Assembly (NCBI GenBank): GCA_020746105.1
Contig: CM036619.1
Coordinates: 3,435,395 to 3,499,394 of the forward strand
Length of the DNA: 64,000 bases
Direction of reading: 5' to 3'
Source: Trogon surrucura
Taxonomy: Eukaryota; Chordata; Aves; Trogoniformes; Trogonidae
Part shown: positions 45,613 to 57,321 of the stretch, in pieces
Layout of the letters: each line of letters opens with the position of its first letter
How positions within the stretch are numbered: the stretch's first letter is position 1
The notes under the pieces: model-generated
What the model was told of the DNA's origin: nothing
What the model saw: the letters and a program-made list of their open reading frames with translations, nothing else
Databases searched by the model: none
Made by a program: the position numbers and the translations under genes

Positions 45613-46828
45613 TCATGGAATCATAGAATGGTTTGGGTTGGAAGAGACCTTTGAAGATCAGGCTGTTCAAAGGCCCATCCATCTTGACCTTGAATGCTTC
45701 AAGTGATAGGACATCCACAACTTCTCTGGGACATCTCTTCATAGAATCATAGAATCATAGAATGTTAGGGATTGGAAGGGACCTCGAAAGATCATCAAGT
45801 CCAATCCCCCTGCCAGAGCAGGAATGCCTAGACTATGCTACACAGGAACGTGTCCAGGCAGGTCTTGAATGTCTCCAGAGAAGGAGACTCCACAACCTCC
45901 CTGGGCAGCCTGTTCCAGGGCTCCGCCACCCTCACTGAGAAGAAGTTTCTTCTCGAGTTTAAGCGGAACCTCTTATGTTCCAGTTTCAGCCCATTACCCC
46001 TTGTCCTATCAGTGGTTGTCACCGAGAAGAGCCTGGCTCCATCCTCGTGACACTCACCCTTGATATATTTGTAAACATTAATGAGGTCACCCCTCAGCCT
46101 CCTCTTCTCCAAACTAAAAAGCCCCAGCTCCCTCAGTCTTTTCTCATAAGGGAGATGCTCCACTCCCTTAATCATCCTAGTCTTCCAGTATTTCACAACT
46201 TTCATTGCAAAAAAAAAAGGTCATCTTCATGTCCAGTCTTTTAGTTTAAAACTCCCTCTTTTAGTTTAAAACCGTTACCCCTTGTCATGTCACTGCAGGC
46301 CGTGGTAAACAGTCTTTCTCCATCTTTCTTATAAGCCCCCTTTGGAGTATTGCAAGGCCGCAATAAGGTGTCCCTGGAGACTTCTCTTCTTCAGGCTGAA
46401 CAACCCCAACTCTCTCAGCCTGTCCTTACAGGAGAGATGTTACAATCCTCTGATCGTTTTTGTGGTCTCCCTCTGGACCTGATCTGACAGATCCGTGTCT
46501 TTTTTTATCCCAAGAGCTGGACACAGAACTGCAGGTGAGGTCTCACCAGAGCAGAATAGAGGGGGGGAATCACCTTCCTTGACCTCCTGGTCACACTTCT
46601 TTTGAGGCAGCCCAGGCTACGGTTGGCCTTCTGGGCTGCACGTTCACATTGCTTGCTTATGTTCAGCTTTTCATCCCAGTAGCCCTAAGTCATTCTCCGC
46701 AGGGCTGCTCTCAATCCCTTCACCCTCCAGCCTGTATTGATACTGCGGATTGGCTGAACCCAGGTGCAGAACTTTACCCTTGGCTTCTTTGAACTTTATG
46801 AGGTTTACTTGGGCACCCTTCTTGATTA
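45613..46828 (-). repeat. CR1 LINE interrupted by a younger CR1
   Basis: An older minus-strand CR1 occupies 45613-45740 (3' end: CATGGAATCATAGAATGGTT to CACAACTTCTCTGGGACATC) and resumes at 46181-46828 (CTTCCAGTATTTCACAAC, then TTTAGTTTAAAACCGTTACC, through LSGEVSRAE-type antisense words to TTTGAACTTTATGAGGTTTA). The two halves join in CR1 order with nothing missing but the inserted copy. A short direct duplication of CTTTTAGTTTAAAAC occurs at 46238-46275. This copy is clearly more diverged than its insert, which fits the order of events. Confidence 0.92.
45741..46180 (-). repeat. Younger CR1 LINE nested in an older CR1
   Basis: Starts with three octamers (ATAGAATCATAGAATCATAG) at 45741 and ends at about 46180. 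The antisense frame 46205-45828 reads [20 protein letters not shown], then [19 protein letters not shown], then [20 protein letters not shown] and [15 protein letters not shown]. It is flanked by TCTTC at 45736-45740 and 46181-46185, consistent with a 5-bp target-site duplication at insertion. ORF2 C-terminus only, 5'-truncated. Confidence 0.93.
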
Positions 46829-48379
46829 TTTATGACAGGAGATAGGAGACAGCAGTCTTGCCATCATCATACAAAGCTATGTGAGCAGATGGGATATGCT
46901 GGTAGTGCAGATGCAGATAGATTCCAGCTGTCTTCAGGTCAGTAAGGCTTCCCAGTGGTGGTGTTGGGAGCAATCTGGAGTGCAGATCGCTGCTGAGAGT
47001 TCGCAGCCAGATCTGGAGCAAACAGATACATTCTTGGCTCCAAGTGATTACTGAAAAACAAGAGAGGGAGGAGGAAAAAATGAGGCCTATTTTTCTCCTT
47101 AAACCCCACTTGAGTTGCTGTAGGTGACACTAAAATGAGTGAAAAAGAAGTCATGCTATTCTTTCTCGGAGCAGGGAATGGAACAGCAACTGAAAAACAT
47201 GCCCATAGGCTGATATTACAACAGCTTTTTGGAGGGCAAGCAATGACTGTTCACCTCCTGACATGCCTTCACAGGAAGAGAAATTCAGTTTGCTTGTTTG
47301 TTCATCAAGTTGTTTGCAAGCTGCTATTCTCGATTTCCTCATCTGTCTTTTTTTCTTCACTCACAATGTGATCAAAGCAGAAGAGTATTTACTGACATTT
47401 TCTGGGCTGGAGCAGCCTGGCCACTAGCTGTACTAACAGTGGCAGTAGAGTCTTTGTGGGATGTTTTGTGGCATGTGTTACCCAGCATATATTCTTATTG
47501 AAATTAACTTGATTTGTTGTCTGCTCATTGTCGGTCTTAGAGCGGCAAACCTTTTCAGAAAGCTTTCTAATTCAGAGAACAAATCTGTCCTTTTTGTAGC
47601 TAATTCTCATTTTGGTAGATCTTTTCTTACTGATGCTGTACGTGCATCCGCTTTCATGAACATCACTTTCTGCCACATTCATTCAGCATTTTGGGATTTC
47701 CTGAGATTTATTAACACCTCACACACCAGTGGGACAAGTCTATCTGGCTGGCTCTTTAGGACCTGTTGGGAACAGGCTGTCCAGACTCACTGATGAAAGA
47801 TTTCAGAAGTTGTTTAAAGTCCTCCTGTGTTCCTAATACATAAGCACAAGATCTTTTATTACCCAAATATGCAATATAAGTGTTTATGGAATGGTATCGT
47901 ATTTTGTGTCTTTGATAGCAGTGTTCTATCTCCACCCTAACTGGTCTGTGACGTTGTAGGATTTCTTCTTTCTCCACAAAATTCCCCAAACTTGTTTCTT
48001 TAGCCTGGTCATGAATTGTTTCTACTGGTGCCTTTAGCTTCTCTTTGTAATGTGTAGCTGACATTACATTCTGTCTATTTATATTCCATTTATATTTTTA
48101 AGCTTCATCTCTTAATTAAATGAGACATTCTTAATAATTTAAGCATCTACTGTCACTAAGGTTTGGGGATATTGAAGATTAAGGTGGGATTTGAGTGTCC
48201 CTCATGGGGATTCTGTCCCATGAATATGCCATGGGTGATATCATTATTAGAGTTGTGGTTATCAATACCAGGACATATATGATCTGCTGAATATAAAATC
48301 AGAAGATTGCAGAGAGCTTTCGTTGCCCATTCTCAGTACGTTTTCAATTTCTAATTGTTGCCTAAACTTTATCACTGAA
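46829..48379. other. Unique-looking non-coding sequence
   Basis: No gene, RNA gene or young repeat recognised. The 110-codon frame 47461-47793 (+) and 102-codon frame 47756-48064 (-) have no family resemblance; some of the right part may be decayed LINE continuing from the next entry. Confidence 0.45.
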
Positions 48380-49100
48380 TCAGAATGAAGTTTTAACTAG
48401 AACTCTTCATGTTTTGGTTGTGAAATCAAGGTATGATGGCCAGTTAATAGGCTGTACCTCTGAGTTCTCAATTTTCCTTCTCACTTTTCTATTTCTGCTT
48501 TCTGCTGTGAATTTTTCTCAGAACTTTCTCAGTTTTGGGAGATGTGCCCTTTAGAGGCACCAATTACGCACATAAGATGTTACTGATTGAGAATTGATTC
48601 TGTTTTTCATGTTGAATGTAATCTAATCGTGATCACTCATCCCTTGGAAACTACAGATTTCCAATCTAGTAAGTAATTCATCTATATCCATCATAATCAG
48701 GTGCAACCAAGTCATTTTATCTTGGCAACACTAACCTGACAGAAAAAAAAAGTAGCAACTGCAATTTTCATGCATTATTAGTGGCTCCTTGCAACCTTAA
48801 TCATACTCCTCACAAACTGAAATTTCCATTCACAGCATTAGATTCTGGTTTTAATTTTTTAATCTCTCATCAACAGGCAGGTGCTTAACGAGTAACTTAA
48901 TTTTCTCTGTTTTCTTTTGATGGTTGTAACAAATCACCACTGTCTCTTCTCCCAGTCTTTACTTGTTAACACTGCATGTTCAAAATTATGCATTATTCCG
49001 TAATAATGGCTCAGAAATAATTCTGTGGTTCTGAATTATTAATAATTCTTTGATAGAAACAGTGTATTTGACAGAGTTCTCATTGTCCCCCTCTCTACCC
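48380..49100 (-). repeat. Ancient LINE endonuclease-region remnant, tentative
   Basis: On the minus strand, frames read ENSVKYTVSIKELLIIQNHR near 49080-49020, then GEETVVICYN near 48920 (family: DTVVGVYYRPP), then MSDHD near 48628 (family endonuclease motif: CSDHE). The spacing between the VVxxYY-like and SDH-like words, about 97 codons, is close to the 103 codons measured in the intact CR1 endonuclease at 63197-62205. Many stops and shifts lie between. Probably an old CR1/L3-clade copy; the call is by motif order and spacing only. Confidence 0.42.
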
Positions 49101-50339
49101 ATCTTGCCCTCTTGAGCCTTATTACTTAAGAAAATACTTAGTTGCTTGTTCCTGGTCTACCAAAAATAGTTTTATATATTTATATGTTTAAATATTTGTA
49201 CATATATGTGTGTGTGTGTGTTATTAATATATTTAATATATGTTTTAATCTGTAAGAATTTCCCATTTCTTTTACTTCTTCCAGCAGAAGCACACAAGCA
49301 AATTGAGAGCATTCTCTGTCATGTCAGGTCGATCAGTTCAGCACTGTAGAGTTAAACTTTGCAGCACGTCTGCCTTTTACACATTCTCTTCTTGCATTTC
49401 GAGCATGGTTGGCCAGACAGCATTCATCTAGAAAAGATTAGTTTTCCTCTGAATGTGTCAGATGCACTTTTACAAGTAAAACCACAAAGCTACAAGGAAA
49501 CAAAGGGATGTCTGCAAGGCCAAGTACTGACTTTCTGGGAAAGCTGAGGGATAAAAATCCCAAAAATGTGGTTCCAGCTCACCAGCTGCCAGACAGAGAT
49601 TAAATCTGTTGCCCTCTTCTCCTCGGGGACTAACCCCTCAACTCCCAAAGAAAAGACTCAGCATCTGCTGAGTTGCAGTATTGTAAATCTCTGTAGCAGA
49701 AATGTCTGTACGTGCATAACAAACACCCAACAGGATGTGTTTGTCCTAGTATGAGACCTCTGACAGGTCTCTCACCTTTTATTGATGGGACTCGGTGTCA
49801 CCCGTCGAGATGCACTCCAAAATTCAGTGCTGCCTTGTGGTTATTATGTCTTGAATCACCTTAGCTGAGCTGCTGGGGAAAGGCTAGACAGAAACAATAG
49901 GTTAAGATAGTTCCTTCACCAGAAAAATCTGGTTAAGAACATTATCAACACCTTCATTGACTGTCTTGGTGAACATTAGGAATTGAATAGGTCACAGGCT
50001 TGGAAGATCTCTTCTTTGATGTGTAGTTCTCTTGAGATAACACCCCAAGCTGATAAGGACATGACTGGAAATGCTGTTGTCCATATTGTGGGCTGGTTTT
50101 GTTCCTCTGGAAAATTTGGGGGGTTTTTTGAGCCTGCTTATCCATATTTCTATGCTCTTGGGAAAAAGAAAAAAAAATTCTGAAAACTTGAGTCATCCAC
50201 TGCAAGGCGAAGTAAAACAAATACAAAGGAAGAGCTCTAAGAAGAAGGGAAACTTTCTCTAAAAAGCGTGTAATTTCTCACTTCCTTTTTACCACCACAC
50301 CCACACACCCGCTTACTGATTCGTGGCAGTTACAGGATG
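49101..50339. other. Unique-looking sequence with TA and TG low complexity
   Basis: A TA/TG-rich stretch lies at about 49172-49245, including (TG)7 at 49207-49221. No gene recognised. Confidence 0.5.
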
Positions 50340-50780
50340 ACAATCAACAGATCAACACCTGAGCCCAGCTAATGAGGTCAACCGAACTAATTACAGAAAG
50401 ACGGTAATTATTTCAGATCCATTGGTTTGAACATCGCATAAAAGGATGAGCCTGATTCTTTCTTTTCAGTATATAGCAGCACCCAGGTCGTAGGTACCTG
50501 TACATTTGAGAGATACATTCACATTTGTAAAAAAAGAATAAGCTACATCAGATGGCATTTTTACATGAGCATCCAAGGAGAAGCACTTAGAGGTTTTTTT
50601 CTGCTGTTGTCATCCTCAAAGCTCTGAGGTCTTTGTGATCTGTTATTAATGGTAATGTGCTCTGAGGGATTAAGCTACGAGTGCAGACAATTACAGAAAA
50701 ATTAAATATTCTCCTCTCGTGGCGTTTAGCTCTGTGAAACAAACAAATAGTGAAAGATTTCCCTGGCAATCTGTTGGTAT
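50340..50780. promoter_or_regulatory. Candidate conserved non-coding element
   Basis: Repeat-free, with several homeodomain-type words in short range (GAACTAATTACAG near 50383, GGTAATTATTTCAG near 50403, CTGTTATTAATGGTAATGTG near 50640, GACAATTACAG near 50687). It also contains CATCGCATAAAAGG near 50433. Overlapping short frames have no protein resemblance. The element call is an inference from texture. Confidence 0.27.
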
Positions 50781-52725
50781 AATTTCTGTTCCATTGAACA
50801 GGTGGAGCAAAAGGTATGGGTATTTTTTCCTTCTTGGAAATATCATCTGTGTGTCTTTCCAAGATGAAAAAATAACAACACTACATTCACTTGCCTGCCA
50901 TCTGGATTGTCTTCTGAGCCTTATTTAAACACAAAAAAAAAAAAAAAAAAGAAGAAAACAGTTCCAAGATCTTTGCATGAAAACAATGAGAAAAAATAAA
51001 ATTCTGCAAAGAGCAAGGTGTATGGATTAATGCCCGGAATGGTACTGGAGTTAAAGCTCCAGCTTCACTGGGTATTCCTTTTTGCTATCTGTTGGCACTA
51101 GTGCCAATGACAGCTTTTGAAGATGGCAGCCCTTTGTGATATTGGCAGAGCCTGAAAGTTCTTTGGAGCATGAGAGGTTGGATGTTAGGGAACGGCTGAA
51201 AAACAACAGTAGCCCAAAATTTTAAGACTCCGTTGAGCGTGCTTTATGTCCACTCCCCATTAGCTTTGCTCTGGCATTGCTGGAACAGACTCCCATAGTT
51301 TACGTGGTAAGTGCAATTTAACTCACCTGTTTGCTTAGTCTTTTCCTCGTATTCTTCAAACTCATTCACAAGCTTAAGAGCTTCTGAAGAATTGTGGACC
51401 AGGACTATGGAGAAGAAAATACTAAATTCAAGAGCACAACCTCCTGTGCAGAAGGTGGCCTGTAAAGTCAGCCTTTGCTTCCATTGTCTGTTTGCTTTTC
51501 TTTGTATTTATGCCTGGAGATGGGGGAATGGTCTAATATTTATGCCAAAAGGCTGGTGGTAGTGTTTGTTGTTGAACCAAAGTTTCATATAGCATTTTTT
51601 TCTGCTTTCCTGATAGTCACATCTTCTCTTTTCTGCTTTGTCACGTATTTCCTGGCTAGAGAAGCTATTTGAGACCAGATCCAAAATGGACCTTTGCCTT
51701 CTAGCTAGAATAGGAGAGTGAAAAATGAATGATTATTCTATCATATCTCTGTCTGGTACAGGATCTTCCTCAAATATTGCTCTTGCAACCTACTGAGCCT
51801 TTTGGCCAGGCAGTAGTTTTCAGGGCTAACACACAATTACATTTCACTGCATCACAGAAGAAGCACTTTCTGAAATTCTTGGACTGAAACCCAAGTTTTT
51901 TTGCAAGCAGCAGAATTAATGTCTACTTTGCTGTCAGCTGTGGCCACTGTCACCCTAAATTTCTCTTTTTCTCTGTCTCTCGCCTTTGCTTAAACCGCAC
52001 TCTATTGAAATGGAAGAAACACAGTGTCTCCAGAAACTGCATTATTTGGTGTTTGACCATTTAACTGCTGCCAAACCAAAGAGGTGGGTGTTCTCTGTGA
52101 AGCGCCAAGTGTCATGAGAACATAAGTATTTTAGAGGCTTCTGTTCATCTCTCAGACGTGATTGAATTTGGCAAAGAACTTCAGAACCCTTGGGAGCAAG
52201 GGACAGAACTGACAAGCAAAATACCCACTTTCTTGCAAATCACAGGGCCAATGGCAAGGCACATCAATCCTACTTTAAGAGGATATGTTTAGAATGAAGA
52301 AAAAGATTCAAAAACCGTGTAGTTTCAGGTACAACTTTTATCTGTCAGCAATGATCACAGAGGTAGTCTGTTAAGCGTAAACTGTAATATACATTTGTGG
52401 AGCAGTGTTTGGCTATTTATTGAAGGACTCTCTGGTTATAGAACTAACGTATGCCTACAATTTAATAAAGCATATGATAAGATTTTAGCAGGATTGGTGA
52501 TTTAAAAATCAGCAAAACAAACCAAACCAGTTCACTGACATTCTCTATTAGTCTTCTAAATAGCAACCACCTCCTGCATGGTTGGACTCGGTTTGACTCG
52601 GAGACGTTAAACACAATAAAACCGTGCATTTAGATGGTTTTGGCCATCTCTCAGATGAGGGTGGATTTCAGCAAGGATTCTTCTAGTTTTGAATAGACTG
52701 CTGTATTTGCATTCTAAGAGAGAAG
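50781..52725. other. Unique-looking non-coding sequence
   Basis: About 1.9 kb; A run at 50933-50950. No gene, RNA gene or young repeat recognised. Confidence 0.5.
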
Positions 52726-52995
52726 CATAGAATCATAGAATGTTGGGGGTTGGAAGGGACCTCCAGAGATCATCCAGTCCAACCCCCCTGCCAGAGCAGG
52801 ATCACCCAGGGCAGCCACACAGGAACGCGTCCAGGTGGGGTTTGAAAGTCTCCAGAGAAGGAGACTCCACACCCTCTCTGGGCAGCCTGTGCCAGGGCTC
52901 TGTCACCGTCACAGTAAAAAAAGGTTTTCCTCATGTTGAGGCAGAACTTCCTATGTTCTAACTCAAACCCATTATTTCTTGTTCTATTCTGGACA
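52726..52995 (-). repeat. CR1 LINE 3' end, about 0.27 kb
   Basis: Minus-strand copy with terminus CATAGAATCATAGAATGTTG at 52726. It is closely similar along its length to the copy at 51-322 and is truncated at the same point (near TTCTATTCTGGAC). It encodes only the end of ORF2. A short A expansion lies at 52915-52922. Confidence 0.95.
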
Positions 52996-54079
52996 GACGG
53001 TTCTACCTAATCAGGCTTCTCTGACTGACAGCAAGAAGATACCTTCGAAGTGAGAATTTGTGCTCTCTGGTTTGAGTAGTGCACACACTAGTCTTCTGTC
53101 CAGTATTTTGCTAAAAATGAGGCAGCCAAACCCATCAGCCGTGGTGTCTGATTTTCCTTTGGAAATTTGATACTGTGTGCTCCATCCATCCAGAACTGGC
53201 TTCTGGTAGTTACACAATAAATTCGTCTTATTTCTGATAGAGTATTTTCCCCGTCCAGCTATCAAAGCAGTGTTGCCACTTCTGATATGATTTTTTAGCA
53301 CTCTGTCATGAATAATCTAAAATTGTACTTTAATTTTAAATATATATGTATATTTTCCCCCTCGGGGAATAATTACATAGTTTAATAGAACTTGGTGTTA
53401 AGACTTTTTCTTTCCTGAAGTTTAAATTGCTTTTTTTTTTTTTTTTTTCGGAAACATAATGTATTCCTGCTACTCCTTATGGAACGTTCTAAATTATTTT
53501 CATTTTATACCTTAATTTTTAGCTTTTTTCCCCTCAACTTCTCCACAACAGTTTCATCACCTTTTTTTTTTTTCATGTTATTAATAAGTAAAGACTTGGC
53601 TTCCTAAGTTCCTTGACATTTTTTTGCAGACATTCTGGCAGTAGATTGAATAAATTATATTATCAGATGTTAACCAAAGTAATGGCCTATTATGAATGGA
53701 GAAAAGCAAATAACACTAGATCAAGCTTGGCATTTCAGCTCTCACAGCATATGCACTGTTGTATTCTTGAATCCTTTGTTGCTGTAGCAATAGCTGAACA
53801 AAACCGCGCGCCCGAAGGCTGCCGTGGAACATGCACATCCCTCTGACCTTTCGCAGGGCTATTTCAATGGGAATGGCTGTTCCTTTCTCCAGCTACCTCT
53901 TTTTTTTCTCTCTGTGTGTGTGCGAGAGTCAGCAAATATCACTGGCTCAACACTTTGTGTAGCACGTTTTGGGTCTCGACATGCGGCAGCGGTGGAATAA
54001 TCGCCGCAAAGGAAACCAGCTTTCATGTTCTCTAGGCCTAGAGCAATCACCAGCTTCTTCGAGCGTCACCACACCGTCA
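52996..54079. other. Unique-looking sequence with T runs
   Basis: T runs at about 53432-53449 and 53562-53573. A stretch near 53800-53870 has CpGs (AACCGCGCGCCCGAAGG) and no repeat, possibly the left part of the element that follows. No gene recognised. Confidence 0.5.
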
Positions 54080-54310
54080 GCTGTCAACCAGCGCCGTCGA
54101 ATAAAGTCATCCATGATTAATTATTTGTAAATGACAGCAGCATATTGAAACAAGCTGATAGCTGCTGACAGTGGAAATTCAATTAACCTGAATTACTATC
54201 TTGATTGTGGCCCAATTAATGTCAGCTGTGCCATGTCAGAAGTGAAGGCTTGGCTAATGTAATTGTTTAATTAATTCACTGCAGAGATTAGTTGATGTGG
54301 GGCTGCCCTT
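54080..54310. promoter_or_regulatory. Candidate conserved non-coding element, homeodomain-rich
   Basis: The best enhancer-like stretch in the window. Within ~200 bp it has GATTAATTATTTG (54115), TTCAATTAACCTGAATTAC (54178), CCCAATTAATGTCAGC (54210) and GTTTAATTAATTCAC (54266), together with GACAGCAGC and CTGTGCC words. No repeat, no open frame, even complexity. This density of TAATTA-type sites is typical of deeply conserved developmental elements, but conservation cannot be seen from one sequence. Confidence 0.4.
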
Positions 54311-54607
54311 ATGCCAACTTCTTTTTTTTTTTTTTTCCCTACCCCTCTGAACATTACGTTTGAGAAAGAAGGGTAAGCAGCTTGCTGTCTACAGTTTTTT
54401 GCTTAAGTGGATAAATGAAGTTCTGTCTTTAAATAGGATTTGAAAGATCACAGAGGGAATAGCAGAGCTGTTAAACTTCTGTTGAGAGTCTGTTGTTGCC
54501 CATTGTTTTAGTGAGTTTTTTTAGGCCCCAGAGCTGAGATGCAAAGGGTTTATGACGACCTTTCTCTGATATATTCGATATGATCGTTCTATGCAGTAAT
54601 AATTTCT
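54311..54607. other. No recognisable feature
   Basis: About 300 bp with a T run at 54323-54336. Nothing recognised. Confidence 0.5.
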
Positions 54608-54935
54608 CATAGAATCATAGAATGGTTGAGGTTGGAAGGGACCTTGAAGATCATCTAGTTCCAATGCCCTTGCTATGGGCAGGGACACATGTCTCCCACT
54701 AGACCAGGTTGCTCAAAGCCCCATCCAACCTGGCCTTGAACACTTCCAGGGATGGGGCATCCACAACCTCCTTGGGCAACCTGTGCCAGTGCTTCATGGT
54801 GAGGAATTTCCTCCTTAGATCTAATCTAAATCCACCCTCATGCAGTTTCAGGCCATTGCCCCTTGTCCTATCACTCCAGGCTCTTCTAAAAAGCCCTTCT
54901 GCAGCATTCGGAAGCCGTTCCCCAGCTTTCTTGCA
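54608..54935 (-). repeat. CR1 LINE 3' end, about 0.33 kb
   Basis: Minus-strand copy with octamer terminus at 54608-54624 and blocks GGTTGGAAGGGACCTTGAAG, GGGATGGGGCATCCACAACC and GGCCATTGCCCCTTGTCC. The right end CCCCAGCTTTCTTG is preceded by a ~15 bp duplication-like interruption. ORF2 C-terminus only. Confidence 0.94.
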
Positions 54936-56329
54936 TTTTAGAGTATATATAGTGAACAGCGGGAAGGCTGGTAGTGGGTAAGGGTGGATTTATTTATCTT
55001 TAGAATTAGAAACTTGAGTTAAAGGTGCCTGGAAGCTTGTTGTTCATGATATAATAACTTGAGATTAGTCCATATTCTCAGATCTCTTGTGCAAAGACAG
55101 TCTTGCATTTCAAATAACAACATACTAAGAAATACATTATGACCAATTTTAGGAATGATTTGCTTAATAAAAGGGTCTGTTGGTGGTTCTCCTTGTTGAA
55201 GCACATTTTGGTAGCTATTCCAGTCTTTCCCATATCCATTTTAATTCCTTTATCTTTCTGCTGGTCAACTTTCAATGACCATAATGCATTTTAAAAAAAA
55301 ATAGTATCATCTCCATTCATAAAGAGCAATGCAAGAAGTATAGATGTGCAACAAAACGACTGTAGCCTGTCGCACCAAACCACTGACTAATAATAAGCTG
55401 GAGTTTGTGAAGTAGAGCAAGAGAAAACTTTCCTTGATCTCCACCAGAAACTTTTAAAATATTTTTTAAAAATACAGAGAGACTCAGACTGATTACCAAA
55501 TAAGAGGATTATAATGGAAAAAGGAGCTCTAATGACTTAAAGTAGCTAGCATTAAAAAGTTAAACTCAGTAAATTAATATGTTAAGTACAGAGGCTTTGA
55601 CAAGCATAAATGGGAAAATATACACAAACCCATACAGATATCTATATGGGTTTTTTCCCATGTGGAGCTCAGCTATTTAAGCTCTTGTCATAGATGCTGG
55701 GAGAAAAGAAATGGAGAGTTAAAAGCTTTGATCAGCTACATAAAAAAAAAAAAAAAAGCTGGGACACTTAAGAAGTTCAGAGGTTCCCTTCACTTCTCCA
55801 GAGTCTTCAAAAATATCTGGTTTCTTGAATGTCAGCCTCAAAAAAATCCACAAGCGGGACCTCTCTGGAGATGTCTGCCTTTGAATTGTTCTCCAAATAG
55901 CACCAGAGCATAATCTCCCGTGGAGGTTTCAGTTTAGGTGGATGTGGTCAGAACTACTTTAGAAACTTTCTCGGCGCTTCAAACCAGTCGTTCAGTTCAG
56001 TTTTCAGGATTTCGGGATGATTTTTAAATAAATTTTGCAGATAAGCCTTATCATGAAAAACTGGTTAATGTCCTTATCTTCTCAGCAGCCTAGGAGAATC
56101 ACCCAGCATATTTTTAAAAACACTCCATGACAAACAGGACTATGTAAAAACTTTTTAAACTTAGCCTGGCTGACATCTTATTAATTTGTTGGCTGTGCAG
56201 GTCTGCGAGGTTTCTGTAGATGGTGTGCACCTGAAATTTCTTTTTCTTCACTAGAAGTGATAGTTGAGTGACATGTTGTCTTTTGGATAAATGCCCCTGT
56301 TTCTACCTGTTTCTACTCTGCCGTCACGT
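54936..56329. other. Unique-looking non-coding sequence
   Basis: 1.4 kb, AT-rich, A run at 55741-55757. No gene or RNA gene recognised. A short stretch at 55965-56060 has even complexity and could be part of a conserved element. Confidence 0.5.
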
Positions 56330-56740
56330 TCATTGGAGGAAATGTTTACCGATCGATTTTTTCCTCACACGGTATAAATGGATGGAACAGAAGTGCTTTT
56401 TAATGTGAGTCTTGCGAACTGGCTGTGCATCGGCACCATGATGGAAATCATGCACGTATATACAAAGGTGTGGTGGATTTAATACATTTAGTTGCTCTTC
56501 CATCCTTGCAATGAGATAAAACTCCAACATGAAAGCCATATTTGCTCTCGCCCCTAAAGACTCATCATCTCCTTTAATTCTTTCTTTTGCGAATCGTCCT
56601 CTCTTTTCTGCTAGGGATGGATATGCTCTGCAGGACAGGCTGTTGGCACTGTGCTTTGTGACATTCACAGAGCTCTATTATGTTGTCTATCACAGCCAAA
56701 TTATTGTTCCACGCTTCACAGAAAAAAATCCTCTGTGCTG
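56330..56740. promoter_or_regulatory. Candidate conserved non-coding element
   Basis: Repeat-free sequence with CpGs and even complexity, including GTTTACCGATCGATTTTTTC near 56344, GGCACCATGATGGAAATCAT near 56432 and AGCCATATTTGCTCTCGCCC near 56535. The 112-codon minus frame (56668-56330) and 73-codon plus frame overlap each other and match no family that I know. A coding exon cannot be fully excluded, but no splice-site or family evidence supports one. Confidence 0.27.
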
Positions 56741-56913
56741 GCAATGCTGACAAGTCTGCACCTAGACCCAGGGTTTACGGTTTGGACCAGAAGGGTCAGG
56801 TTCTAAGGCCATTTGTGAAGCAACGCTGCTGTTCCATCGTTTGTAATGATGTTCCCTTTTATTCGGGTTCTGTTACAATTTGCAAATACATGAGGGCCTA
56901 GAAAATAAATCTT

Positions 56914-57321
56914 AGGAAGAGCGACTGAAGGAGCTGGGGCTGTTTAGTTTGAAGAAAAGGAGACTGAAGGGAGACCTCATCACTCTCTGCAACTGCCTGA
57001 AAAGACATTGTAGAGAGGTTGGTGCTGGTCTCTTCTCACAGGTAATTGATAGTGGAACTAGAGGGAATGGCCACAAGCTGCAGCAGGATATATTTAGGCT
57101 GGATGTTAGAAAAAAAAATCTCACAGCAAGAGTAGTCAGACACTGGAATAGGCTGCCCAGGGAGGTTGATCACCTTCCCTGGAGGTGTTTAAAGCTTGTT
57201 AAGATGTGGTCTTGGGGGAGATGGTTTAGGTGTGGCCTCTGTAGAGTCGGGTTATAGGTTGGGCTTGATGATCCCAAGGGTCTTTTCCAACCTGAATGTT
57301 TCTATTATTCTATGATTCTAA
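56914..57321 (+). repeat. CR1 LINE 3' end, LDDPKGLF-type tail
   Basis: Plus-strand copy beginning near GGAAGAGCGACTGAAGGAGC and ending TTCTATTATTCTATGATTCT. The frame 56949-57257 reads [20 protein letters not shown], then [12 protein letters not shown] and [19 protein letters not shown]. It begins at nearly the same point of the element as the copy at 24585 and shares its 3'-end type. Confidence 0.95.
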
